64,000 nt of DNA. Origin: Symmachiella dynata. GTDB lineage: Bacteria > Planctomycetota > Planctomycetia > Planctomycetales > Planctomycetaceae. The stretch is taken from positions 3,463,001 through 3,527,000 of the forward strand of contig NZ_CP036276.1 of NCBI RefSeq assembly GCF_007747995.1, in the 5' to 3' direction. Position 1 is the stretch's first letter, and every line of letters begins with the position of its first letter. The notes beneath the pieces are model-generated. The model was given only the letters and a program-made list of their open reading frames with translations, was not told the origin of the DNA and ran no database searches. Both the position numbers and the translations under genes were made by a program. Shown in pieces: positions 1 through 10,273 of this stretch.

Positions 1-769
1 TGATTGCCGCCAAATGGAGTTTGCCCGCAGCGGCTGTCAGCAAGAACCGCCACGGCTGATCCCGGAAATCGATGTTCGCGCGGCGGATGCTAAAGAACAG
101 CGTGCGTTCGAAACCGGCGGGAACTCTGGCTGTCTCCGGAGGCGACCATTCAACCGTCTGGTCGGCAGCTTCAATCGCCTGGAATAAATGCTCCAAAAGC
201 CCTGACATCAGCCGGAAATACACGTATTGGCGTTCCCGGCGGATGGCCAGTTCCTCATCCTGGTACCGATTGCCATCGTCGTCGACACGGGTCGCATCGC
301 CAAACCAATTGAGGGATGCCGGATCATTGAGAATGTAGTCTTGAATCAACAACCGTGCCTGAACGATGTCACAGAGACTGATCTCGGCCGGCGGCCTCAG
401 CAAGCTGATCGCATCTTCATGAATCGAAAGGTACTCACGGCTTTGCGATAATTCCGCGAGGCCGGTGTATTCCGCTCGCTTGTGCGTCGCAATTGCCACG
501 TGGGCATCTGCTACCGTCATTAACAGGCCCAAATATCCCGACTCGCGACATTTTTTGCGAAACTCGCAAGCCGGGCAGACGGCTTGGACGACCGACAGGC
601 CCATCCCCTCGGCAATGTTGGAGTTGTCGTTCCAGCAATTCTGTGGGCGCTCGCCCGTGTCTTCGGTCATACGCGGCGGATAACAGGCGGCAATGATGTC
701 GTTTCGCTCGTATTGCTCGCGCACCTCGTCACAATTTTCGTGAGTTGGATAAATAAGTAGCGACCTCAT
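1..769 (-). CDS. Helicase-like protein, C-terminal half of a split primase-helicase (partial, runs off window)
   Basis: An open minus-strand frame runs from ATG 769 to the window edge without a stop (about 256 residues seen). It starts MRSLLIYPTHENCDEV, like helicase motif Ia. A cysteine cluster follows (NCWN, then VCPACEFRKKC), in the place where XPD/DinG-type helicases carry an Fe-S cluster. Further on, ATHKRAEY and SIHEDAI resemble the region around a degenerate DEAH motif. The P-loop itself is missing here and sits at the C-terminus of the upstream gene. The ATG overlaps that gene's TGA (ATGA) and has GGAGG 8 nt upstream, so termination-reinitiation coupling is likely. Inference: the two genes form one primase-helicase of the integrated element. 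Helicase activity is predicted from motif order only. Confidence 0.6.
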   Translation of the reverse strand, partial: MRSLLIYPTHENCDEVREQYERNDIIAACYPPRMTEDTGERPQNCWNDNSNIAEGMGLSVVQAVCPACEFRKKCRESGYLGLLMTVADAHVAIATHKRAEYTGLAELSQSREYLSIHEDAISLLRPPAEISLCDIVQARLLIQDYILNDPASLNWFGDATRVDDDGNRYQDEELAIRRERQYVYFRLMSGLLEHLFQAIEAADQTVEWSPPETARVPAGFERTLFFSIRRANIDFRDQPWRFLLTAAAGKLHLAAI

Positions 770-1851
770 ACGGCGTTCCTCCGTCGCAACGCCCAGAGTA
801 TGACGGCCAAGTCGACATGCGACTTTCCTGCCCCTGTTGTACTGGCGTCGATGTACACACCCGGACAACCGAGCGAGTGGAGCCGGACTTGCAGCATCTG
901 ATCGCGCCAATCGTCGACCGCCACCGCCGGTCCGGTCGGTTTCGGCGGCCGGATGACGATCGGTGGACTGATCACCGTCGTTTCCAAACCGGAAACGAAT
1001 AGGTCCGCCAATCGATCGGCGGGAAGTTTGGGCATCACATTCAGCCAACCGCGCGCATCCTTGGCGTTATCTGGCGGCAGTGCCCAGGCGATTGGTTGTT
1101 CGAGTTCTTCGGCGAGACGTTTGGCAGTGCGAACCGCACCGTCACGGCCTGGCCATTTGCCATCTGGTTTCTCGTCCCGCTCTCCGATGACGATGATCTC
1201 ACGGTTGTGATCAACCCCGGACAACATGCCAACCAGATGATCCACACCACCACAATTGGACGGCCGCCCCAAGGTGCTAAGCCCAATCGTCAAAAGCGCT
1301 GCAGTGTCGCTTCCGCCTTCAACCAACAGAATCGGGCCTGCACCGGCATCCCAGTCGGCCGCGTACGTCAGCCCCGTGTGTCCACCCTTCATGCGAATTT
1401 TCGAGCCGTCCCGTCGCCGCGTGGCGATCCCAATAATTTGACCGCTCGCATCCTGTTCAGGGAAAGTCCAACAGAAACGTTCGACGTTCCAACCGACGCC
1501 GAGGGCAGCAAGTGCCGTAGCGGAGACGCCCAATTCGCCGGCCAACCGCTGACGATGTTCTTCAGCACCATTGGCGAACCGGTCCACCAATGCGGGCCAG
1601 TCCTGTGTCGGCGAAGTCGAACGAGTCGATGGCCGTATACGCACTGGAGGTGGCGGATTCCGGTCATACGGATCGTCATCCAAGCGGTGTAGATATTGCC
1701 CACCGGCATTCACGCGCAGCGCACCGTCGGAGACGCGCCCGCACCAGACCACCTTCCGGTCGTTGGAAACCGAACAGTTGTCCGGTTTGCCGCAAACGGG
1801 GCAGGGATCACCGTGCGAAACACGCATCCAGTTGTCGGCGGGACTTACCAC
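766..1851 (-). CDS. CHC2-type zinc finger / TOPRIM primase ending in a Walker A motif
   Basis: 361 residues. An N-terminal zinc-binding pattern (PCPVCGKPDNC, then WCG) resembles DNA primase CHC2 fingers. A TOPRIM domain follows at about residues 150-260, with the acidic VEGGSD motif and a downstream acidic stretch around VIGERDEKPDG. Near the C-terminus is a P-loop (TTGAGKS), only about 15 residues before the stop, so the ATPase domain is cut off and seems to continue in the overlapping gene at 769. The start is GTG 1851 with AGAGAGG upstream; ATG eight codons later is an alternative. Proteins of this kind prime and unwind DNA in plasmids and integrative elements. The truncated ATPase is the oddity: a natural split, a -1 frameshift, or an assembly error. 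Confidence 0.7.
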   Translation of the reverse strand: MVSPADNWMRVSHGDPCPVCGKPDNCSVSNDRKVVWCGRVSDGALRVNAGGQYLHRLDDDPYDRNPPPPVRIRPSTRSTSPTQDWPALVDRFANGAEEHRQRLAGELGVSATALAALGVGWNVERFCWTFPEQDASGQIIGIATRRRDGSKIRMKGGHTGLTYAADWDAGAGPILLVEGGSDTAALLTIGLSTLGRPSNCGGVDHLVGMLSGVDHNREIIVIGERDEKPDGKWPGRDGAVRTAKRLAEELEQPIAWALPPDNAKDARGWLNVMPKLPADRLADLFVSGLETTVISPPIVIRPPKPTGPAVAVDDWRDQMLQVRLHSLGCPGVYIDASTTGAGKSHVDLAVILWALRRRNAV

Positions 1852-1958
1852 GTCGTACCTCTCTCCAAGATTGCAATTGCCACCCCCGATTCATTCGGGG
1901 CTGTTTCCGTTCGCCCGAATGCTACGCAGAAAGGTGCGTTTGGATAAGTCGCTATTGC

Positions 1959-2038
1959 AAACTCATATGCGCCGCATATGCGCGGGACATGCGCCACACA
2001 TGCGCGAATTTACGGGGACATGCGCCACATATGAGTTT
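1959..2038. repeat. Iteron-like block: inverted and direct repeats between primase and recombinase operons
   Basis: An 11-nt perfect inverted repeat (AAACTCATATG at 1959-1969, CATATGAGTTT at 2028-2038) brackets two 19-nt direct repeats at 1984-2002 and 2015-2033. These start GGGACATGCGCCACA, differ at one base and are spaced 31 nt apart. A CATATGCGC-rich start lies at 1964-1983. The block sits between the divergent primase (minus) and the small ORF/recombinase (plus). It could be a replication origin, a binding site for a regulator of both operons, or recombination accessory sites. Confidence 0.7.
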
Positions 2039-2149
2039 CGCCGTTTTTGCCTTTAGGGGGCGGTCTTCAGACGAAATGAAGCGAAGAATGGTTGCAGATG
2101 CCGAGTCCGTGGGCCGGCACCACATGATGACTTTCCAAGAATAGATTTC

Positions 2150-2392
2150 GTGCCCTCTTCGCCTCACATGCCTGGATTTCTACCGCCAAACCGGCACACT
2201 GGACCCGAGACCGACTCGGGCGGCGTGCGCCCGTTGTCGACGCAGTGGTTGTCGGACGAACGGATCGCCGAGGCCCGTCGCGTCTGGTCCAAGGCCTATG
2301 GCCGTGTGATCAGTCAAGACGAAGCAGTGGAAATTCTGATGAGCGCCCGACGGTTGGCAGAAGTGTTTTTGAGTGCCGAAGAGGAGACGTAA
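2150..2392 (+). CDS. Small hypothetical protein upstream of the serine recombinase
   Basis: Up to 80 residues from GTG 2150; ATG 2168 is an equally good start (74 residues). No signal peptide or membrane segment is seen. The C-terminal part is helical and charged (SDERIAEARRVWSKAYG, then SQDEAVEILMSARRLAEVF). Its stop lies 2 nt before the recombinase ATG, and the recombinase Shine-Dalgarno (GAGGAG) falls inside its last codons, so the two are co-translated. I do not recognise a family. By position it could be a recombination directionality factor or regulator; this is inference only. Confidence 0.6.
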   Translation: MPSSPHMPGFLPPNRHTGPETDSGGVRPLSTQWLSDERIAEARRVWSKAYGRVISQDEAVEILMSARRLAEVFLSAEEET

Positions 2393-2394
2393 TC

Positions 2395-3950
<1,556 letters not shown>

Positions 3951-4094
3951 TGGTTAGAAGTTCCCGTCAACAACACTGTCGAAAACAACCGGCCTTACAA
4001 AAACGTTGATATTGGTTTCACAGACTTTTTGCAAGTCTTCGTCGCGGATTTTACCCGTCGCCAGATTTTCCGCACCCGCGAAAGCTTGGATTCG

Positions 4095-5186
4095 CTACTT
4101 GCGAGTGGGATTCTTGTCGCCGGAAATTTTAATACGACCTGCTGGTTGCGGCTCGTTGGCTTGTGGGCGGGCATCACCCGGTTGCATGTCGGCGGTCGGC
4201 CGTCCGCCGCCAGGAACTGCCTGGACGCCGGGGTTGCCTACCAATTTGTAACCCTTGACATCGGGATCGATGAACGGGCCGCGACCCAAATTCCAAAACG
4301 CTTTCTTGGGATTCACTTTGGTCGCTTCGGGTTTAAAAAGATAGACCGTTTCTGCCTTCCCGGTAGGAGCTGTCAATTTAATTGCAATGGGAACGTAATT
4401 TTCTATGTCCAATATCACATCAGCGTACTTGTATTCCTGAAGGTCAACTCGCCGCTGAGGCACAGCGCGAAATGAAAAAGACTTTGGATATCTTGGGTTC
4501 TGTTTTCGTTGATAAAAATGATAACGTCGTTGAGCCTCTTCAGCTTTCATGCCAAACAAAAAAGGGATCGGGCCTTCGTTCAGACGCTCTCCTTGCATGT
4601 CGGGCGGAATCAACACGACCTTATATGTTTTTGCTTTATCGTCAATTTGGATGATTTCTTTGCCTGTTGAAACCCAGCGTTCCGGAGTGATACCCTCTAA
4701 TGCATACGGTTTCCCTTTGGGGTCTTTTAACCTGGAATCCTGGTCTTTAGTATTCTGAGGCGTTAGTTTGAGCAGGGCTTTGCCGGGCTTTTCATATTTG
4801 ATTTCACCTAACCCGCGTTTTTCGGTGAAGAACGTATGGTCATATTCATATTTCTCAATTTTCGCCGTCAAACGATTGTGGTTGGCAGTATTTATTTCCC
4901 AGTCTTTGAGGAATTTCAGCATCGCGGGCGGCAGTTTTTGCGCCTTCATGACCGCGTTTTTGCGTGGGCGGGCAACGCGGCCTTTTGCGGCTGCTTGCTG
5001 GACCTTGCTTGTCGGTTTTCGGGTGGCCGGTCGGCGCGTTGCCGGTCGTTTTGTTGTCCCGCGCGGCTGAGTCGTGGGAGTGCTACGCGGCGTCGTGGTT
5101 TGTTGGGCGTGCGCAGTGAGTGCCCCGCTGGCAAAAAACATGAGCGCTATCGTCGCCGTGAGCAGCTTTGTCGCTATCCGATGCAT
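4095..5186 (-). CDS. Secreted TIGR03009-family planctomycete protein
   Basis: 363 residues with a signal peptide (residues 1-27, ending AHAQ). A low-complexity Thr/Pro/Arg/Lys linker follows (about 30-75), then a globular domain with the pattern LKDWE, YEYDHTFFTEKRGLGEIKYEKPGKALLK and DVILDIENYVPIAIKL. This matches my recollection of TIGR03009, a planctomycete family with a lipoprotein-carrier-like fold. The protein is probably periplasmic or cell-surface; no catalytic motif is seen. The tail is Pro/Gly-rich. It is transcribed alone, with the tRNA-Pro 144 nt downstream. Confidence 0.8.
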   Translation of the reverse strand: MHRIATKLLTATIALMFFASGALTAHAQQTTTPRSTPTTQPRGTTKRPATRRPATRKPTSKVQQAAAKGRVARPRKNAVMKAQKLPPAMLKFLKDWEINTANHNRLTAKIEKYEYDHTFFTEKRGLGEIKYEKPGKALLKLTPQNTKDQDSRLKDPKGKPYALEGITPERWVSTGKEIIQIDDKAKTYKVVLIPPDMQGERLNEGPIPFLFGMKAEEAQRRYHFYQRKQNPRYPKSFSFRAVPQRRVDLQEYKYADVILDIENYVPIAIKLTAPTGKAETVYLFKPEATKVNPKKAFWNLGRGPFIDPDVKGYKLVGNPGVQAVPGGGRPTADMQPGDARPQANEPQPAGRIKISGDKNPTRK

Positions 5187-5519
5187 GTGTCTGGGGATCC
5201 TTCCCTGCGGCCCGCGGGAATTCTATGGTTCGAAATCTCAGCCACTGCGTGAGGAATTCCTCGGTGTGACTGATGCCTCGACAAGGCAAATTAATCGTAA
5301 ATCAATTGACAGAAATGACTTGAGGGGATGCCACTGAGAGTGGGGAGGCGGATTCTAGCAGGAGTCCCGGCTTCGATCCAGACCGGTTTTGAGGAAACTT
5401 GCCCGGCAATCATCGCCTAAGGGATAGCCCCTGCAGCGAATCCCAATCCGCGGGAATTGCATCATCAGATTTGAGAATGCGGATGGCACCCCAAGACCAG
5501 ATACTTCATGTCGTGATAT
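5187..5519. other. Intergenic region, no gene seen
   Basis: About 330 bases between the start of the TIGR03009 gene and the end of the cytochrome gene. It should hold the TIGR03009 promoter, but I cannot point to convincing -35/-10 boxes or a terminator hairpin. Confidence 0.5.
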
Positions 5520-7319
5520 TTATTGGCCGCCAACAACTTCGAATTGCGCTGGGGAGCCTTTGACGCGAAACAATTCGGCCTGCACGTCACCTTCACTGCT
5601 CTTTGAGGTGTCGACGAAGAGGTTCAATACGTGTCGTCCCGGCGCGAGTTCGATAATGAAACGCCCGTCGGCTTTGAGTGGCTGGTCGTCGACTGCTGCT
5701 TGGATGGGGAGCGGAGCTTTGATCTCAAAACCGACTTCGCCGCCAACCGTCACGTCCACCTCTGCTCGCAAGTACACCAGCGGAGCGGGGGCGGCTTTGC
5801 GGGCGTCGGCTATGGGCAAACCACCGGCCACTTTGGCATAGACCGAAACCCAGGCGTCATCGCCGAGTGCTAAAGTCTCCTCGCGTAGTAGATCCGCATC
5901 AACGGATTCCGCAGCAATGCTGTCGGGCAATTGCCGCAGGACGCGCCATCGCTGGATCGTCGGAGTTTTCCGCACAGCCAGCGGGCCGTCCTTGCCCAAT
6001 TCGGCGAGGAAACGCACCAGGTCGACGATTTCTGCATGCGTGAGGAACTTGGTCAGCCCTTGGGGCATCAGCGACTCCCCTTCGAACTCCTCATCGATGT
6101 CGGTGATGGGGATTTCGATCTGCCGGCTGGTTGCGTCTTTGAGAATCAGCCTTTGGTCGTTGCGGTCGACGACGATTCCTTGATGCACTTTGCCCGCATC
6201 TGTGACCACCACGCGGGTCAAATAGGCCTCTTTGATTGCCTGATTCGGCTGCATGATTGAATTGATCAGGTATTCGACCGGTGAACTGCTCCCCACGGCG
6301 CTGAGGTCGGGACCGACTTGCCCGCCGGCTTTGCTGACTGAATGGCACTTCATACAACTCACATCCGCCCGACGAAAGACCGCTTCGCCACGCTGGGCGT
6401 CACCTTCTGCCAGTACTTCGGCCGCCAGCGCTTTGACTTGTTCGGGTGAAAGCGGTTCGGGATTGGCGCTCAAACCGGCTGAACTGCTGAGTGCTGAAAC
6501 CAAAGCCGCATCGGTCCGGCCGACGGAGTACATGTGCCGCAGCGCCACTTTAGCGACGTCAGCGGCGAGAGTTTTCCCGGCGATGGCGGCGGCCAATTGG
6601 TCCGGTCCCCCTTTGTGGCTCAAAAAGGCGTCGAGCAGCGTGGCGGGATCTTGGGTTTCGTCGGCGGAGGCCAGCACCTCGGCGGCGGCGCTGGCGGCTG
6701 CTTCAGCGTCCAATTCCACCAATGCCGCGACTCCCATGGAACGAATCGGCAATGACTGCTCGGGGGCAATTAGCGGATCAATCGCGTGTTTCGCGGAATC
6801 TGGATCGACAGCGACCAACGCATTGATGGCCGCCTCGCGAGTTTTGAGAGGGCTTTTGTTGTCGAGCACAATTTTCGCAAGCGGTTTCGCGAGAGATTTC
6901 GCACGGCAGGCACCGGCCAGTCGAATCGCCGCCAGTTGCAGTCCGGCATCCGTGGTCTTCGGAGTTTCAGGCGCGATCAGGTTCGTGAGGCCTACCAAAT
7001 CTCCCGCCGGCTGAATTTTGCGGTTGTGTGCGGTAGCGGTCAGCAAATTGAATGTTTTGATCCGCAGGTCGCGGGGATATTTGTCCGAGAGGACAGCTTG
7101 CTCGAACAAATAGGACAAATCGGCGGCATTGCCTCGTTGGCAGACCAACTCGATGAGGTTCCCCAACCGTTCTTGTGGAACCCGCCCGCTTTTGATCAAT
7201 CGCATCAACGGCGCCGCCGGGCTGGGGGGATCGGCAGCGGTTGCTAAGGGGGCAGATTGGCCCTGAAAAACTACAATCAATGACGCCAAGGCAATCAGTG
7301 AAAATCTTGATGACAACAT
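5520..7319 (-). CDS. Secreted c-type cytochrome with TIGR02603-type haem-binding domain and HEAT-like repeats
   Basis: 599 residues from ATG 7319, where a signal peptide begins (SSRFSLIALASLIVVF, ending ATAAD). A longer frame to 7427 would bury it. Residues about 40-310 are Ala/Leu-rich helical repeats like HEAT repeats. A haem site CMKCH follows in GEAVFRRADVSCMKCHS, then VGPDLSAVG, the planctomycete haem-binding domain of TIGR02603. It is related to the family of membrane-bound dehydrogenase-like proteins but lacks their N-terminal beta-propeller. The C-terminal approximately 150 residues are beta-rich, perhaps a carbohydrate- or ligand-binding domain. An electron-transfer role in the periplasm is inferred. 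Confidence 0.85.
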   Translation of the reverse strand: MLSSRFSLIALASLIVVFQGQSAPLATAADPPSPAAPLMRLIKSGRVPQERLGNLIELVCQRGNAADLSYLFEQAVLSDKYPRDLRIKTFNLLTATAHNRKIQPAGDLVGLTNLIAPETPKTTDAGLQLAAIRLAGACRAKSLAKPLAKIVLDNKSPLKTREAAINALVAVDPDSAKHAIDPLIAPEQSLPIRSMGVAALVELDAEAAASAAAEVLASADETQDPATLLDAFLSHKGGPDQLAAAIAGKTLAADVAKVALRHMYSVGRTDAALVSALSSSAGLSANPEPLSPEQVKALAAEVLAEGDAQRGEAVFRRADVSCMKCHSVSKAGGQVGPDLSAVGSSSPVEYLINSIMQPNQAIKEAYLTRVVVTDAGKVHQGIVVDRNDQRLILKDATSRQIEIPITDIDEEFEGESLMPQGLTKFLTHAEIVDLVRFLAELGKDGPLAVRKTPTIQRWRVLRQLPDSIAAESVDADLLREETLALGDDAWVSVYAKVAGGLPIADARKAAPAPLVYLRAEVDVTVGGEVGFEIKAPLPIQAAVDDQPLKADGRFIIELAPGRHVLNLFVDTSKSSEGDVQAELFRVKGSPAQFEVVGGQ

Positions 7320-7625
7320 GAGATACGCAACTTCATCTGCTTTGGGGCTTGGAAGGGAGGCACAAAAAATGAGGGCATGCCGTGTTTCGGTCGGCATAAA
7401 ACCATCCGACACCTTGTTCAACTTCATGATACCAATTCCCAGTGGTTAAAACAGCGACAGAGAACGATCTATCCGGATGCAATCTCGGGCTCGATGTTCC
7501 CGAGATAGGCAAAAAGAACCGCCTTTCTGAGATGGCTGATGTTTGTTATACGTCATGCCGAATTGGCCGTGTCCGATGTTGTTTTGAGATCGGGGTTTCG
7601 TTTTCGTTGTTTAGGAGCGTCCGCA

Positions 7626-8264
7626 ATGAGGAATGTTGTCACAAAGACGAGATTCACCCTACTGATTTCGTCAACCTTGTTTGCTGTCGTCTTGGCGGAT
7701 TCCATCATTTCTGCGGAGGTAACTGATGAGGCGACTCCAATGCCGGTTGTCCGAGACCTCGGCAATCTTGTGTTCCAAAAAGAATTGGGCCGATGGCACA
7801 CGAAAACTAAGACTTGGGCGAATGGCAGCTTGGCGGCTGAAAAGGTCTTTCGAGGTTTTGAGACGAACACGATCGCGGCAGATGGTTCGCGATTGTGTCG
7901 AGTCTACGAAAGCTCAGGGACTGCCAAGAATGACAAGGACGATGGCTTTAAGTGGACGACAGGAGATGGTTTGACACTGCACTACGATAGTAAAAAGAAA
8001 AACTTTGCCGGCCAATGGAGCCATAAAGATGAAGAAGGGTTATTCGATCCACTACAAGGAGAATACGACGCCAAAACAAACACACTGACATTGACCAAAA
8101 AGAGGGAAAAGAATGTCACGGAGAAGCGGGTGACGCGGTACATCGACGCAAACACGAAGAAGACAACCATCCAATTTGTGGTCCCCCTCCTCGACAGTGA
8201 TGGTAATGTTTCTGATTTTACCTTTCTTGCAGCGGAGTCGGTCGCCGTGCGCCGCAAAAAGTGA
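7626..8264 (+). CDS. Secreted hypothetical protein, lipocalin/DUF1579-like
   Basis: 212 residues from ATG 7626, with AGGAG 10 nt upstream. The in-frame extension to 7539 is not needed. A signal peptide (residues 1-26) is followed by a beta-rich domain with repeated short strands (LGRWHTKTKTW, VFRGFETNTI, FAGQWSHKDEEGLF, GEYDAKTNTLTL). The layout resembles DUF1579-type or lipocalin-like calyx proteins, but I cannot confirm the family. It has a lysine-rich end and no catalytic motif. Confidence 0.7.
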   Translation: MRNVVTKTRFTLLISSTLFAVVLADSIISAEVTDEATPMPVVRDLGNLVFQKELGRWHTKTKTWANGSLAAEKVFRGFETNTIAADGSRLCRVYESSGTAKNDKDDGFKWTTGDGLTLHYDSKKKNFAGQWSHKDEEGLFDPLQGEYDAKTNTLTLTKKREKNVTEKRVTRYIDANTKKTTIQFVVPLLDSDGNVSDFTFLAAESVAVRRKK

Positions 8265-8498
8265 GATACATCAAAGGCTGTTTTCTGCAGCTTGGACGTT
8301 TCAGCGAAAAATTCGGCAAAGAGCCCATTCACCAGGGAGTTATCGGGATCCATCTTGTTTGTATCCCGCCCGTCTCATATTGACCCGTTTTGACAGAACG
8401 GATATACGAGGCCCCCCAAACCACCGGGCGAATTGAGGTCCGGTGCGCACACATCCTAGATGTCTTGAATCCGGCGCGCTTTCCGCGAATTTATTGCT

Positions 8499-9203
8499 AT
8501 GGCCAATTTTCGTACACATGTCACCGTCAGCAGCCTGTGTGGCGTCGGTTTTGCTGCGCTGGGCGCCGTGACTCTCGACTTGCCGCTGGAAAGTTGCATT
8601 CTGGCTGGAGGGCTGTGCGGGTTGGCGGGAATGTTGCCTGATCTCGACAGCAACAATAGCGTTCCACTGCGTGAAATCCTGGCGTTTTCAGCAGCCATCA
8701 TGCCGCTGTTGATGGCGGAACGTTTTGAGTCGCTAGGGTTGTCACACGCAGGGATCACGTTGGCGGGGGCGTGCGTTTATTTACTGGTTCGATTCGGTGT
8801 TGGCAGCCTGTTGAAAAAATGCACCGTGCATCGCGGGATGTTTCATAGTCTGCCGGCGGCACTGATCGCCGGGTTGGCGGCATTTTTAATTTGCGACGGT
8901 ATCGATCCGCATCTCCGCGTGTTTAAGGCGGGAGCGGTCTTTGTGGGTTTTGTTTCCCATCTGATTCTCGATGAGTTTTACAGCGTGGAGCGCGGCGAAG
9001 GGAAGTTGAGGCTCAAAAAGTCATTTGGAACCGCATTGAAGCTGACGGCGGGGAATCACGGAGGAACATCGGCGGCGTACGGCATGTTGTTGTTGCTGAT
9101 CGTATTGGCGGTCGGTGACACATTGGTATTTCACTCAGCAATGATCAGCGAACTACCTCCGATGCCCGTGGTGATTGACGACGGGGCGACCATCAGGCGC
9201 TAG
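8499..9203 (+). CDS. YdjM-like membrane-bound metal-dependent hydrolase
   Basis: 234 residues with five or so hydrophobic segments. Motifs of the YdjM/LexA-binding inner-membrane hydrolase family are present: PDLDS near residue 49, HRGMFHS near 110 and HLILDEFY near 155. The conserved His and Asp side chains would bind a metal at the membrane. The physiological substrate is unknown even for E. coli YdjM. It stands alone between a secreted protein and the CvpA-like gene. Confidence 0.85.
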   Translation: MANFRTHVTVSSLCGVGFAALGAVTLDLPLESCILAGGLCGLAGMLPDLDSNNSVPLREILAFSAAIMPLLMAERFESLGLSHAGITLAGACVYLLVRFGVGSLLKKCTVHRGMFHSLPAALIAGLAAFLICDGIDPHLRVFKAGAVFVGFVSHLILDEFYSVERGEGKLRLKKSFGTALKLTAGNHGGTSAAYGMLLLLIVLAVGDTLVFHSAMISELPPMPVVIDDGATIRR

Positions 9204-9226
9204 GGAAACATCAAACATTAAAAAGG

Positions 9227-9294
9227 GTGGCACTGGCTTTGCCAGTGTTCCGCAGAATTCACACACAATTGAAGTGGCACTGGCCAAGCCAGTA
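9227..9294. repeat. Two copies of a short palindromic intergenic repeat
   Basis: GTGGCACTGGCTTTGCCAGTG at 9227-9247 forms a 7-bp stem with a 3-nt loop. A variant at 9274-9294 starts GTGGCACTGGCCAAGCCAGT. They lie 47 nt apart. Similar GTGGCACTGG palindromes are common between planctomycete genes, as far as I recall. Confidence 0.75.
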
Positions 9295-9389
9295 GCACAC
9301 AACCCAACTATGAAACCGTGGCCAAGCACCTAGCACAGTTTTGTGCTCATGATGACACCGGCTTGTTTACTGCACAGTGGAGGCAAATC

Positions 9390-10196
9390 GTGGAAATTTT
9401 CGACGGAATCGTTTTGGTCGTGTTGATCGCGGCCATCGTACAAGGACGTTTCAAAGGTATGGCTTGGCAACTGGCACCGATCGCCTCGTTGGTCTTGGGC
9501 TATGTCGTGGCATTTCCGATGGCTGGATCGTTGGCGCCTTGGTTTGGCGACAGTGCGCCGATGAATTATTTGTTGGCGCTGTTGGTCTTGTACCTAGCTG
9601 TTGCCTTGGGGGTCTATCTGCTGGCCCGTTCGTTGAAAGAATACATCGTCAAATTCAAGCTCGAAGAATATGACAAACACCTCGGCGCGCTCTTTGGCGG
9701 AGTGAAAGGGCTGATGTTTTGCTTGGCAATCATCTTCTTCTCAGTCGCCATATCTGCTCAGGCACGCGAGTATATTACGAAAACACACTCCGGATATGCG
9801 GCAGCATACATTATGGATGCTCTGCATCCGGCCATGCCCGAAGAACTGCACGAAGTCCTTGAAGAGCATATCCACGCACTCGATAGGGACGATATGGATC
9901 TGAAACATCGGCATGAGGACGAGCACGATCCCACTTCGATGCACGAACAGCACGAACAGATCGCCACCAAACCGGACGACGAACTGTTGTTGCCCCCTTT
10001 ACCGGCGGGACTGCCACCACTGCCGCCGCAGCCATCACAAGAAGATCGCTACAACAACCATCAAACCGGCGACAACGGAGAGCCTCGACAACGTCATTCG
10101 GAAACAGGTGATGAAGTCTCCAGAACGTCTCCTTCGCGACAGAAAAAAGTCGTCGACGGCGTGTTGAAAGTCTTGGACCTCTTAACCGACAACTAA
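9390..10196 (+). CDS. CvpA-family membrane protein
   Basis: 268 residues from GTG 9390, chosen because GTGGAGG lies 8 nt upstream and the N-terminus then matches CvpA (VEIFDGIVLVVLIAAI). A start at 9318 is less likely. Four hydrophobic segments fall within residues 1-135. The conserved GALFGGVKGLMFCLAI is typical of CvpA, where the third/fourth segment begins. The C-terminal approximately 130 residues are a His/Asp/Glu- and then Pro-rich cytoplasmic or periplasmic tail (HIHALDRDDMDLKHRHEDEHD). This tail might bind metal. CvpA supports envelope homeostasis and colicin V export in enterics; the role here is unknown. Confidence 0.82.
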   Translation: MEIFDGIVLVVLIAAIVQGRFKGMAWQLAPIASLVLGYVVAFPMAGSLAPWFGDSAPMNYLLALLVLYLAVALGVYLLARSLKEYIVKFKLEEYDKHLGALFGGVKGLMFCLAIIFFSVAISAQAREYITKTHSGYAAAYIMDALHPAMPEELHEVLEEHIHALDRDDMDLKHRHEDEHDPTSMHEQHEQIATKPDDELLLPPLPAGLPPLPPQPSQEDRYNNHQTGDNGEPRQRHSETGDEVSRTSPSRQKKVVDGVLKVLDLLTDN

Positions 10197-10273
10197 CTCG
10201 TCTCTGGATTCACCTGCGAGACGACGCACACAAAGACAACGGATTTCTCCACGCTGGGAAAGGACGCCGAGAC

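Noticed and set aside
1096-1692. 198-codon plus-strand frame
   Set aside because: Lies wholly antisense to the TOPRIM primase, with no motif or Shine-Dalgarno.
6253-7014. 253-codon Ala/Ser-rich plus-strand frame
   Set aside because: Antisense shadow of the HEAT-like repeats of the cytochrome gene.
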